Assembly (NCBI RefSeq): GCF_907165215.1
Contig: NZ_CAJRAY010000049.1
Location: forward strand, 1 to 64,000
DNA: 64,000 bases
Direction: 5' to 3'
DNA from: Thermobacillus xylanilyticus
GTDB taxonomy: Bacteria > Bacillota > Bacilli > Paenibacillales > Paenibacillaceae
Translations under genes and position numbers: made by a program
Shown here: piece by piece, positions 26,052-34,226 of the stretch
Position numbering within the stretch: position 1 is the first letter of the stretch
Layout: the number at the start of each line of letters is the position of its first letter
Notes under the pieces: generated by a model
What the model saw: the letters and a program-made list of their open reading frames with translations, nothing else
Database searches by the model: none
Told to the model about the DNA's origin: nothing

Positions 26052-26347
26052 TCAGAGATTGTTACTTTCGAAATTCAGGTTGACATAAGCGCGCAAGTGT
26101 TCCGCACCGATTTGCTGAATGAACCGGACTCCGGATCGTACTGGTTCAACCATTCCCGAAAATACCGCCAACTATTCACGTACTCCCCGAGTGTTCGTTC
26201 CCTCATCCCTTCGGCTTTTTTGGAGGAGTAAAACACTTGGAACGCGTGGTCCAGCGTCACCGGGTTTTCGCTCGCGGTCTGGTCCGGTTCCCTCGTCCTG
26301 CCTCTTACGATTCTTCGCCCTTTTCTTGGATCTGCGGATACAAGCAT
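26052..26347 (-). pseudogene. tyrosine recombinase (integrase) N-terminal remnant
   Basis: From ATG 26347 (GGGAGGG eight bases upstream) the frame encodes a basic N-terminus and then V-T-L-D-H-A-F-Q-V-F-Y-S-S-K-K-A-E-G, R-T-L-G-E-Y-V-N-S-W-R-Y-F-R-E-W-L, the SAM-like core-binding domain of phage/transposon integrases. Near 26115 the frame breaks; one added base restores I-Q-Q-I-G-A-E-H-L-R-A-Y-V-N-L before a stop at 26052. The catalytic domain with the R-H-R-Y residues is absent. It lies next to the 3' end of tRNA-Arg, a classic integration site. Confidence 0.65.
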
Positions 26348-26354
26348 AAACAAA

Positions 26355-26387
26355 GCCCTCCCGGCAGATGGTGTTCTGCAGGAGGGC
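26355..26387 (-). other. hairpin covering the integrase ribosome binding site
   Basis: GCCCTCC and GGAGGGC arms with an inner GCAGA / TCTGC stem form a strong hairpin whose 3' arm on the minus strand contains the GGGAGGG before ATG 26347. It could mask translation or act as a weak terminator (TTTGTTT follows). Confidence 0.45.
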
Positions 26388-26459
26388 GCAACCGGTCCCA
26401 TTGCCATACAGGCCGACAAACCGAGCCATGACCGACAGTTCCCGGTTGGAAAAGACCGA

Positions 26460-26486
26460 GACTGTGCGCCTGTCAAGCGCACAGTC
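26460..26486 (-). terminator. possible terminator after tRNA-Arg
   Basis: A perfect 10-bp stem GACTGTGCGC / GCGCACAGTC with a 7-base loop is followed on the minus strand by TCGGTCTTTTCC. It lies 50 bases beyond the tRNA. A second small hairpin (CCCGCAA / TTGCGGG) lies between them. Confidence 0.5.
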
Positions 26487-26535
26487 CCGATAGCACCATT
26501 CCCGCAATCCCTTGCGGGACAAGCCTTTTATGTAC

Positions 26536-26613
26536 TGGCGCGCCCCGGTGGGACTCGAACCCACGACGCACAGTTTAGGAAACTGTCGCTCTATCCGGCT
26601 GAGCTACGGGCGC
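26536..26613 (-). tRNA. tRNA-Arg (anticodon CCT) with one extra base in the acceptor stem
   Basis: The minus strand gives D arm GCTC..GAGC, anticodon stem ACAGT / ACTGT with loop TTCCTAA (anticodon CCT, codon AGG) and T arm GTGGG / CCCAC with loop TTCGAGT. The 5' acceptor strand is GCGCCCG; its partner should be CGGGCGC but reads CGGGGCGC, one G too many, before discriminator G and CCA. The gene is therefore 78 instead of 77 bases. The extra G is in a homopolymer and may be a sequencing error or a scar of integration at this tRNA. Confidence 0.88.
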
Positions 26614-26683
26614 GCAGCAAGATGTATTATACCATATTGCGACTGGCGACGGAAGGGACGGCGACCTGATAATCGTTGTCTCT

Positions 26684-27499
26684 TCAACCTTCGTACTTGG
26701 AATCGTTGAACAGGTAGGTCTGCGGCGCGCGATCCGTGTTGACCGTCTCCGGCTGATCGGCCTGGGCGTCGAATTCGGCCTCTCCTTCTTCGCCGACCAT
26801 CTCTTTGTGCAGTTTCTCCGCCTTCTCGCGGTAGTAGGCCTCGATCTGCGATCTCAGGATGTAGGAACGCAGCCAATTCGCGTGGTCATCTTTCAGCTCG
26901 ATAATGCGCGTTCCGCACCGGGTGCCTTCCTCGGTGCGCTGCAGATGAACGATCTCCGTCCTGCATTCAAAGCGGTTGCCGAGATCCAATTCAAGGTGAA
27001 GCTGGTTCCGCGTCTGCAGCGGAAGATCGATATTGAACAGCAAGCCGATTCCGGACATGCTGATGTTGTCCAGCAGAACGGTCGGCGGATCCGGGAACTT
27101 GCGTTCCACCTTGCGCGCATGTTCATACAGACTGAGCACCCGGGCCTGCTCTCTGACCGGCACCCGCGGATCCTGCCGCTTGTCCTGGAATTTGCGGCGA
27201 TTCTCGGGAGGGTTCAGCACGACCAGCGCGCCCTGATCCTTCGCAAGCACCGTTGATTCGAACACATAGATGCCGCCCTTGGCGTAAATCATGACCTTGA
27301 CCTTTTCGCCGAGCATGAACTGGTCGTATTGCGGGAATTCAATCTCCAACAGCTCACCGGCGACATAGGTCAGCGTGCCAGTCGATACAAATCCTTTTTT
27401 TTCGACGACGGCTTTCGAGTCCACCAGCACCGTGATGTCGTATCCCATCGAACCGGTCGACGAATTTCCCGTCGACGGGGAAGTGTTGGATAACGGCAT
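26684..27499 (-). CDS. PilZ-domain c-di-GMP effector (YcgR/YpfA-like), 271 aa
   Basis: Residues about 20-105 form the YcgR-N-like (PilZN) beta domain and 106-215 the PilZ domain, with the c-di-GMP-binding R-K-F-Q-D-K-R-Q-D-P-R arginine motif and D-N-I-S-M-S-G-I-G-L. A charged 55-residue tail follows. Proteins of this type slow the flagellar motor or regulate surface attachment when c-di-GMP is high; motAB lie 4 kb away. The gene is expressed behind a c-di-GMP-I riboswitch and terminator, so both the message and the protein respond to the same signal. Confidence 0.9.
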   Translation of the reverse strand: MPLSNTSPSTGNSSTGSMGYDITVLVDSKAVVEKKGFVSTGTLTYVAGELLEIEFPQYDQFMLGEKVKVMIYAKGGIYVFESTVLAKDQGALVVLNPPENRRKFQDKRQDPRVPVREQARVLSLYEHARKVERKFPDPPTVLLDNISMSGIGLLFNIDLPLQTRNQLHLELDLGNRFECRTEIVHLQRTEEGTRCGTRIIELKDDHANWLRSYILRSQIEAYYREKAEKLHKEMVGEEGEAEFDAQADQPETVNTDRAPQTYLFNDSKYEG

Positions 27500-27542
27500 G
27501 GTCCTTTTCCACAGCTCCTTTCTGTATGGGACTCCAGTATGA

Positions 27543-27574
27543 CAAAAAAACCACCCCTGATTAGCAGGGATGGT
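27543..27574 (-). terminator. riboswitch expression-platform terminator
   Basis: On the minus strand ACCATCCCTG / CAGGGGTGGT pair around a 5-base loop and are followed by seven U residues. The hairpin lies between the aptamer and the PilZ start codon, the expected place for a transcription-control platform. Confidence 0.85.
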
Positions 27575-27599
27575 CTACCGTTACATGCAGCGACAGGTA

Positions 27600-27690
27600 C
27601 ATCCGAATCCCGGTAACCAGGCGATCATAGCTCGTGCGGAGCCGTAGACCCTTAGCTTTGCGTCCTTGCCTTTCGACAAGTTTGCCCTTT
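27600..27690 (-). ncRNA. c-di-GMP-I (GEMM-I) riboswitch
   Basis: The minus-strand RNA contains GGGCAAAC, a GUCGAAAGGC hairpin with the GAAA tetraloop, GGACGCAAAGCUAAGGGUC and the closing GCCUGGUUACCGGGA: these are the conserved features of the GEMM-I aptamer in Firmicutes. It is about 50 bases after the predicted transcription start and directly before a terminator and the PilZ gene. Known GEMM-I switches bind c-di-GMP and control motility, chemotaxis and adhesion genes. Whether binding promotes or prevents termination here cannot be decided by eye. Confidence 0.9.
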
Positions 27691-27744
27691 TCTGATTCGA
27701 TGCCGATATGTATTTCAGTAATATTTCAAGAATCTGCAAAGTTC

Positions 27745-27774
27745 ATTATACTTTAAATTGTATTGAAATGGCAA
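27745..27774 (-). promoter_or_regulatory. sigma-A promoter of the riboswitch-PilZ transcript
   Basis: On the minus strand TTGCCA and a perfect TATAAT are 18 bases apart; the start site would fall near 27738, leaving about 50 bases before the aptamer. Confidence 0.75.
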
Positions 27775-27946
27775 TGCCAAGTTTCATAGGACAGAGCCGC
27801 ATGTCATGCAGCCTTGGTACTAGATTCATGTCGAAAAGCGGCAGAAAAAAGTGGAGTCCAATCGACAAAAACTTACAAATTCTGTGGATCAAGAAGTGTA
27901 TAATGGAAGCACAATCCATAATTTCTATCGGGGGAGACTGAGGCAG

Positions 27947-28603
<657 letters not shown>

Positions 28604-28679
28604 TCATCTGCCTCCTCCGCTGTTCGATCCTGCACTTGTGACTGTCTATACCGCGAACAGATATTCGTTGTTAACACGT

Positions 28680-28759
28680 TGTGAATAAATCGGTGGATAA
28701 CAAAAAGGTTTATCCACAGTTGTCCACAACCAAAAATCAAGACACCGATGTTATCCACA
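28680..28759. promoter_or_regulatory. cluster of five DnaA-box-like sites
   Basis: Perfect TTATCCACA boxes are at 28710-28718 and 28751-28759. One-mismatch boxes are at 28720-28728 (TTGTCCACA), 28692-28700 and 28680-28688 (reverse orientation). All five fall within 80 bases of AT-rich intergenic DNA between tadA and the sensor kinase gene, 28 bases before the kinase start. Confidence 0.75.
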
Positions 28760-28787
28760 AGATTTTGCCGTATGGAAGGAGGTGCCC

Positions 28788-30641
28788 GTGTTGTCATTCA
28801 AGATCAGGTTGACCTTGATCCTCTCGACCGTCGTCATGATTTTCCAGACACTCACCGTCATTGTGAACGATTATGCGATGCGGGTCAACCTGAAGCGCGA
28901 AGTGCAGGAATTGATGCACAACATATCCGCAAGCGTCTCGGAGCATGCCGCCCGGAAGATGCGCCCTGCAGGCGGGACGGATGAAGACTCGCCCGGCCTG
29001 GATCCGGCAGCACTCATTCAGGAATTTCAGTCCCTGCACCGCAACATCATGGAAATCGCGGTATTCCGTCCGGCGGAAGAAGGGGGGGCCGGCTCCTCAT
29101 CCGCGCAGGAAGCGGGGAACGCTGCATCGCAGGAACTCACCGGACGTCTGCTGTACGGCAGCTACGACATCCATGCGAGCGGGACGGATTCGGCCGATCT
29201 GGCCGAGGCCATGCGAAGCGGCGAGGTTTACCGCTCGCTCAGAAGCGGAGGAAAGACCTTGCTTGCCGGCACGTTCGGATTTCCCGAATCGGGGCTTGCC
29301 GTGCGCATCGCGGCGGACCTGTCGCCCATGTACGGCATGATCAGGGAGACGCGAAATTATCAGATCTCCCTGTCCGTTCTCCTTCTCCCGGCAGCGGTCG
29401 CCATCAATTACGGGCTTGCTTATGTGCTGATCCGTCCGCTGCGCCAAATTCTGGGCAAGGTGGATGAAGTGGCATCCGGACGATTCGATACGCCGCTTGC
29501 CGTGAACCGCAAAGACGAGACCGGCCAACTGGCCGAACGGATCAATGCGATGGCGAAGAACCTGGACGTCTACACGGCCAAGCTCAAGAAGGCGTTTGAA
29601 GAAAACCGGTCGATGAAGGAACACCTCGAGTCCATTATCCACCATACGACGGACGCGATCCATATTGAAGATGTGAACGGTGTGCTCATCCGCGTCAATC
29701 CGGCATTCGAGCAGATGTTCGGATGGAGCGAGGAGGAGGCGATCGGACGCAATCTGCCGATCGTTCCCGAGAGCGGCATGAAAGAGGAGCTCGAAGCCCG
29801 GGAAGCGCTGCTTGCCGGCCAGATGCTGCCGGCGCGCGAGACGATCCGCCGCCGGAAAGACGGCTCCTGCTTCGAAGTCAGCGTCACCACCTCGGCAATC
29901 CGCGACAGGAACGGCGTCATCCAGGCGTTCGCCAGCATTACGCGCGACATGACGAATCGGAACAAAATGGATGAGCTTCTGCGCCGCGCGGAGAAACTGA
30001 ATACCGTCGGCCAGCTTGCCGCGGGGGTGGCCCACGAGATCCGCAATCCGCTCACGACACTGCGCGGATTCCTGCAGCTCCAGCAGCAGACGAACAAGCT
30101 GAATCAGCGGCACATCGATATCATGCTGTCAGAGCTCGACCGGATCAATCTGATTGTCAGCGAATTTCTGATTCTGGCGAAACCGCAGGCGACGAAATTC
30201 CGGATTCAGGATGTGCGGTTCATCCTGGGCGATGTCATCTCGCTGCTCGACAGTCAGGCGCATCTGTGCAATATTGTATTCACCACTTCTTTCGACAGCG
30301 AGCCCTGCGAGGTGGCCTGCGAGGAGAATCATCTGAAACAGGTATTCATCAATGTATTGAAAAATGCGATCGAGGCGATGCCCAAGGGCGGCGAGATCGA
30401 GATCGATGCCCGGAAACAGCCGGGCTGGATCGTGATCACGATTCGGGATCACGGCGTCGGCATACCGGAGGACATGATTCCGAAGCTGGGCGATCCGTTC
30501 GTGACCAGCAAGGAGTCGGGGACCGGGCTTGGCATCATGATCAGCCAGCGCATCATCCAGAGCCATCAAGGGACGATGGAGATTCGCAGCACCGTCGGCA
30601 AGGGCACGACCGTCACGATCAACCTGCCCGCGGTGGAATAA
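28788..30641 (+). CDS. membrane sensor histidine kinase with HAMP and PAS, sporulation-kinase-like, 617 aa
   Basis: The order is TM1 (about 5-25), an extracellular sensor region, TM2 (about 190-215), HAMP, a PAS domain (about 285-400), HisKA with the phosphorylated His416 in A-H-E-I-R-N-P-L, and HATPase (N box K-N-A-I-E-A-M, G1 D-H-G-V-G-I, G2 G-T-G-L-G). The HisKA sequence is close to the KinA/B/E group that feeds the Spo0 phosphorelay. No response regulator gene is next to it, as is usual for orphan sporulation kinases. GTG 28788 or TTG 28791 follow AAGGAGG. DnaA boxes lie just upstream. Confidence 0.88.
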   Translation: MLSFKIRLTLILSTVVMIFQTLTVIVNDYAMRVNLKREVQELMHNISASVSEHAARKMRPAGGTDEDSPGLDPAALIQEFQSLHRNIMEIAVFRPAEEGGAGSSSAQEAGNAASQELTGRLLYGSYDIHASGTDSADLAEAMRSGEVYRSLRSGGKTLLAGTFGFPESGLAVRIAADLSPMYGMIRETRNYQISLSVLLLPAAVAINYGLAYVLIRPLRQILGKVDEVASGRFDTPLAVNRKDETGQLAERINAMAKNLDVYTAKLKKAFEENRSMKEHLESIIHHTTDAIHIEDVNGVLIRVNPAFEQMFGWSEEEAIGRNLPIVPESGMKEELEAREALLAGQMLPARETIRRRKDGSCFEVSVTTSAIRDRNGVIQAFASITRDMTNRNKMDELLRRAEKLNTVGQLAAGVAHEIRNPLTTLRGFLQLQQQTNKLNQRHIDIMLSELDRINLIVSEFLILAKPQATKFRIQDVRFILGDVISLLDSQAHLCNIVFTTSFDSEPCEVACEENHLKQVFINVLKNAIEAMPKGGEIEIDARKQPGWIVITIRDHGVGIPEDMIPKLGDPFVTSKESGTGLGIMISQRIIQSHQGTMEIRSTVGKGTTVTINLPAVE

Positions 30642-30658
30642 GCCGGCGGGCAATGAAG

Positions 30659-30687
30659 AACCCCCTGCGCTTCGCACAGGGGGTTTC
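30659..30687. terminator. bidirectional terminator between kinase and motB
   Basis: AACCCCCTG / CAGGGGGTT arms with a short loop and T-rich flanks on both strands separate the convergent kinase and motB genes. Confidence 0.85.
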
Positions 30688-30700
30688 ATGTTGCGGCAGC

Positions 30701-31540
30701 CTATGAATCCGTCGTTGCTGCCGCGTTATTGTCGGACACCTGGAGCGACTCGACGGCGGACACATCCGCAAACTTGCGGAGGATGGAAACCTCGACGCGC
30801 CGGTTCTTCGCGCGGCCTTCGGGCGTGTCGTTGTCCGCCACGGGCCGGAATTCTCCGTATCCGGTCGAGCTGACCAGCCGGGGATCGAGACCGCCTGCCT
30901 CGATCAGCACCCTCATGAAGTTGATCGCGCGTTTCGCGCTGAGTTCGTAGTTGGATTCAAATTCGGCGGTGTTGATCGGCTGGTTGTCGGTATGCCCTTC
31001 GACGGCGATCTCGTAGCCCGGATAATTTTTCAGCATCGTGCCGATCGCAACGCCGAGCTTCTTGGCTTCCGGCGTGAGGTCCGCTTTGCCGGAAGCGAAC
31101 AGCGCATTGTCACTGATCGTAATGAGCAGGGACGAATGATTCAATTGGATATCGAGCTGTGTCGTCAAATTGTTTTCCTGGATATACTGACTGAGCTGGT
31201 CGCGCAGCTGCTCGAACTCCCGAAGCTCCTGTTCCGCCCGGCGCGCCGCTTCGCTGGAGGCAACGCCTTCTTTCCCGCCGGACAACCGAACCATGTCGGT
31301 CGAGTTCGTCATTTGATCCACGGACACGACGACGGCCGATTGATCCAGAACGCCGATGCCGGAATTGAACGCCACGCTGAACGCCCGGCTCATCTCCTGG
31401 AACTTCTGCGCATCGACGGAGCTCATGGCGTACAGCACGATGAACAGCGCAAGCAGCAGCGTGAGCAGATCCGCGTAAGGTACGAGCCAGGTCTCATTGG
31501 GATGCTCTTCGTGATCCTCGTGTCTATGCCGTCTGCTCAA
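30701..31540 (-). CDS. motB: flagellar motor stator protein MotB, 279 aa
   Basis: The N-terminus is charged and His/Glu-rich, then one TM segment holds the stator signature W-L-V-P-Y-A-D-L-L-T-L-L with the proton-binding Asp. The C-terminal OmpA/peptidoglycan-binding domain carries E-G-H-T-D-N and N-x-x-L-S-x-x-R-A. TTG 31540 overlaps the motA end by 17 bases and gives the usual M-S-R-R start; the frame extends further upstream without a better site. The Asp-Leu-Leu pattern fits a proton-driven MotB, though MotS (sodium) cannot be excluded. Confidence 0.92.
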   Translation of the reverse strand: MSRRHRHEDHEEHPNETWLVPYADLLTLLLALFIVLYAMSSVDAQKFQEMSRAFSVAFNSGIGVLDQSAVVVSVDQMTNSTDMVRLSGGKEGVASSEAARRAEQELREFEQLRDQLSQYIQENNLTTQLDIQLNHSSLLITISDNALFASGKADLTPEAKKLGVAIGTMLKNYPGYEIAVEGHTDNQPINTAEFESNYELSAKRAINFMRVLIEAGGLDPRLVSSTGYGEFRPVADNDTPEGRAKNRRVEVSILRKFADVSAVESLQVSDNNAAATTDS

Positions 31541-32339
31541 CGCCTCTCGCCTCCCTTTCGCGTTCCTCGCGTTCATGCAGCGCTTGCCGTTCTTGCGGCG
31601 TCAGGAAGACGGACAGCTTCTGGTTGATGGCAATCGTGGAGACGCCGGATTGAATCGACAGCAAGCCTTCAACCATCATGAGCCGAAGTTCGGTTTCCCG
31701 CTGGGAGAGCCGCCTCAGCTTGTTGGAAATCGGATGCCAGAGCACATACCCGGTAAAAATACCAAGCATTGTGGCAATGAACGCGGCGGCGATGGAGTAC
31801 GCAAGCTGGGCCATGTCAGTCATATCCGAAAGCGCGGCGATCAGGCCGATGACGGCGCCGAGCACGCCGAGCGCCGGAGCGTACATGCCGGCCTGGGAGA
31901 AGATCTGCGCTCCCGCTTTGTGCCGCTGTTCGGTCGCATGGATTTCTTCCAGCAGAACATCGCGCACGAAGTCCTGGTCCTGGCCGTCGATGATCATCCG
32001 CATGCCGTTGCGAAGGAACGGATCCTCGATGTCATCCACCCGCGACTCCAGCGCAAGCAGACCTTCGCGGCGGGTGATCGTCGCCCATTCCATGAACAGC
32101 CGGATCAACTCTTCTCGCGAGACCAGCTCCTGCTTCTTGAAGAGAATTCGGATCAGTGCGGGAAACTTCTTCAGTTCGGACATCGGAAACGCCATGAACA
32201 AGGATGCGGCCGTACCGATGAGAATGATGACGTACGCGGCGGGGTTGATCAATTGTGCCAGAGGCGCGTGTTTCAACAACATGCCTCCGATGATCGCCAC
32301 AATGCCGAGAATGATGCCGGTAATGGTCGATTTCTCCAT
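31524..32339 (-). CDS. motA: flagellar motor stator protein MotA, 271 aa
   Basis: Four TM segments, P-x-A-Y-V-I-I-L-I-G-T in TM2, the cytoplasmic loop with R-R-E-G-L-L-A-L-E and the paired TM3/TM4 motifs (A-P-A-L-G-V-L-G-A-V-I-G-L, G-I-F-T-G-Y-V-L-W-x-P) identify MotA. ATG 32339 follows GAGGTG. It is the first gene of motAB and has a SigD-like promoter about 95 bases upstream. The PilZ protein encoded nearby is a plausible brake on this motor. Confidence 0.93.
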   Translation of the reverse strand: MEKSTITGIILGIVAIIGGMLLKHAPLAQLINPAAYVIILIGTAASLFMAFPMSELKKFPALIRILFKKQELVSREELIRLFMEWATITRREGLLALESRVDDIEDPFLRNGMRMIIDGQDQDFVRDVLLEEIHATEQRHKAGAQIFSQAGMYAPALGVLGAVIGLIAALSDMTDMAQLAYSIAAAFIATMLGIFTGYVLWHPISNKLRRLSQRETELRLMMVEGLLSIQSGVSTIAINQKLSVFLTPQERQALHEREEREREARGVEQTA

Positions 32340-32432
32340 AAGACACCTCGCACTGACTTTAAGAGATGATGGTAGGACTGGGATACGCCTTGCGGCATGA
32401 ATCGGGTCCGATCGACACATGCCATATAGTAT

Positions 32433-32459
32433 TTATCGTCATTCTTGTGGAGATTATTA
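32433..32459 (-). promoter_or_regulatory. SigD-like (flagellar) promoter of motAB
   Basis: On the minus strand TAAT, 15 bases, and GACGATAA match the Bacillus SigD pattern TAAA-N15-GCCGATAA with one mismatch in each element; motAB of Bacillus subtilis is SigD dependent. Confidence 0.6.
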
Positions 32460-32568
32460 GATTTTGAGCCGACAAAATCAGCCGTGCAGGCCGACGGCCG
32501 GCCAATGCCGCGGGGAAACGCGTTCTTCCCGCGGATAAAATGCTGCGGCTTCGAAAGGATGGATGTCT

Positions 32569-32862
32569 ATGGGAGTCAGGCACGGTCGGGCGTACGGGGA
32601 CATTTTGCGGGAGTTGACCGAAGCGGTCGGCGGCATCGAGGACAGCTACCGGTTGTGCGGCATGGAGGCCGAAGAATGGGCCGGGCTGGGGGAACAGGAG
32701 CGGCGCGAGACGCTGGAAGCCATTGCGGATGACGTGTTCTACGGACTCGGCGCGCAGCCGGTCATTGCCGTCGGCGCCGGCAAAGTCGTCTACCATCCGA
32801 AGTTCCATGTAATCGAAGTTTCCATTAATAACAGGGAAAGCCGCATCGTCCGGCTCATTTGA
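32569..32862 (+). CDS. conserved hypothetical protein, 97 aa
   Basis: I do not recognise a named family. The start is set at ATG 32569, six bases after GGATGG; ATG 32563 is an alternative. The product is acidic, with two helices (about residues 8-55) and a beta hairpin near the end (V-V-Y-H-P-K-F-H-V-I-E-V). It has no signal peptide. It lies between divergent motAB and the YkuI-like gene and is followed by the latter's promoter, so it appears to be a single-gene unit. Confidence 0.65.
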   Translation: MGVRHGRAYGDILRELTEAVGGIEDSYRLCGMEAEEWAGLGEQERRETLEAIADDVFYGLGAQPVIAVGAGKVVYHPKFHVIEVSINNRESRIVRLI

Positions 32863-32870
32863 ACGCATGC

Positions 32871-32899
32871 TTTACAAAGAATTACAGAATCCGTACAAT
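32871..32899 (+). promoter_or_regulatory. sigma-A promoter of the EAL gene
   Basis: TTTACA and TACAAT are 17 bases apart, about 60 bases before ATG 32958 with its AAGGAG site. Confidence 0.7.
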
Positions 32900-32957
32900 C
32901 GAGGTAATGTAAGCATGTGAAAATATGTGACATTAACGCCTCAAGGAGTTCAAAACC

Positions 32958-34226
32958 ATGTCGCTGAAATATACGGTGCAGCCCTTCATGCTGGACGAAC
33001 GCGATCTGATGCCTTATTTTCAGCCCATCCTGGCATTGGACAGCCGGTTCGTGATCGGTTATGAAGTGTTGGGCCGGTACCGGACGAATGAAGGAGCGGC
33101 CAGCCTTGGTCCGTTCTTTGCGGATGCAAACGTGGATGTCCGGGAGCAGGTCCGGGTCGACCGCATCATACGGGAACGCGCCATCGCCCGTCTGGCTCAG
33201 GCGTCGGAAACGCAGCGTCCGCTGTTGTTCCTGAACGTCAAGCCTTCCTGGATCGACCGGACCTACCAGGATGAAGGGAAGCTGCAGACGCTCCGCATGC
33301 TGGAGCGGCACGGGATCCATCCGGACCGGGTGGTCATCGAGATTACGGAAGACCGTTATGCCGGCTCCATGCAGCGGCTGAGCGAGATCGTGGGCATCTA
33401 TCGCCGCGCCGGCTGCCGGATCGCCATCGACGATACCGGCACCGGGTTCAATTCGGCGGATCGGATCGCCGAACTCCACCCGGATATTCTGAAGGTGGAC
33501 ATTCACCTCATGAAGCGCAGCGCAAGCCACAGCGGCTATCTGGCCGTGCTCCGCAGCTACTCGGTCCTCGCCGAGCAGATCGGGGCGTCGCTCCTGATCG
33601 AGGGCGTCGAGACCGAGGACGATCTGCAGCGGGCCATCCAGCTGGGCGCCCGGTATGTGCAAGGGTATCTGTTCGCGCCGGCCGAGCCGGATTTTCAGCC
33701 GAAGGATCGGTATGCCGGCATCGTGGACAGGGGACTGGCGGAGCATCGCCGGAGCGTCCGGCGGTCGGAAGCCCGCTGGCGGGAAACCGGCGAGATGCTG
33801 TCCGGCTGCCTGCAGTCCGTCCGGAGCGGCCTGGGCAGCGCCGGCGGTTCGGCAGACGATGCCGACCGGTACGACCGGCTTGTCGAAGGACTGGCGGAGA
33901 AGCTGCCGGATACCTGCATCCGCGTCTATCTGTGCCGGGAGGACGGCGAGCAGCTGTCGTCCAACTTCCAGCGCGAGGGCGGCCGTTGGGTGAGGCAGCC
34001 TGAGTACCGCGGCTCGAACTGGAGCTGGCGGCCGTATTTTGTGGCCGACATGCTGCACCCCGCGGTCGGCGTGAACGCGAACATTTCGCGGAGTTACGCG
34101 GATCTCGGCACGCGCCGATGGATCCGCACGATCTCCGCTTCGCTTGCGCCGGGTCTCATCGTGCTCTTCGATATCATGGATGAAGAAGCGGCGGTCAAAA
34201 CGGATGGTTCGGGGCTTGCGGAATAG
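32958..34226 (+). CDS. ykuI: EAL-domain c-di-GMP protein, YkuI-like, 422 aa
   Basis: Residues about 15-250 are an EAL domain: the signature reads E-V-L (E36), then N-V-K-P, E-I-T-E, D-D-T-G-T-G-F, K-V-D, E-G-V-E-T and Q-G-Y-L-F, so the metal and catalytic residues are kept and phosphodiesterase activity is possible. The C-terminal 150 residues match the PAS-like YkuI_C domain. Bacillus YkuI binds c-di-GMP but hydrolyses it poorly. The gene sits among c-di-GMP and motility genes and has its own promoter. Confidence 0.9.
   Translation: MSLKYTVQPFMLDERDLMPYFQPILALDSRFVIGYEVLGRYRTNEGAASLGPFFADANVDVREQVRVDRIIRERAIARLAQASETQRPLLFLNVKPSWIDRTYQDEGKLQTLRMLERHGIHPDRVVIEITEDRYAGSMQRLSEIVGIYRRAGCRIAIDDTGTGFNSADRIAELHPDILKVDIHLMKRSASHSGYLAVLRSYSVLAEQIGASLLIEGVETEDDLQRAIQLGARYVQGYLFAPAEPDFQPKDRYAGIVDRGLAEHRRSVRRSEARWRETGEMLSGCLQSVRSGLGSAGGSADDADRYDRLVEGLAEKLPDTCIRVYLCREDGEQLSSNFQREGGRWVRQPEYRGSNWSWRPYFVADMLHPAVGVNANISRSYADLGTRRWIRTISASLAPGLIVLFDIMDEEAAVKTDGSGLAE

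Noticed and set aside
26172-26564. A 130-codon frame across the tRNA-Arg and integrase region
   Set aside because: It overlaps the tRNA and competes with the frame that shows integrase homology.
27575-27946. SRP RNA gene near tadA, as in Bacillus
   Set aside because: The conserved SRP domain IV sequence is absent; the structured RNA here has GEMM-I features instead.
34195-34226. Overlap of two 3' ends as a sign of a wrong gene call
   Set aside because: Both the YkuI-like protein and the acetyltransferase keep family sequence close to their ends, so a 32-base convergent overlap is accepted.
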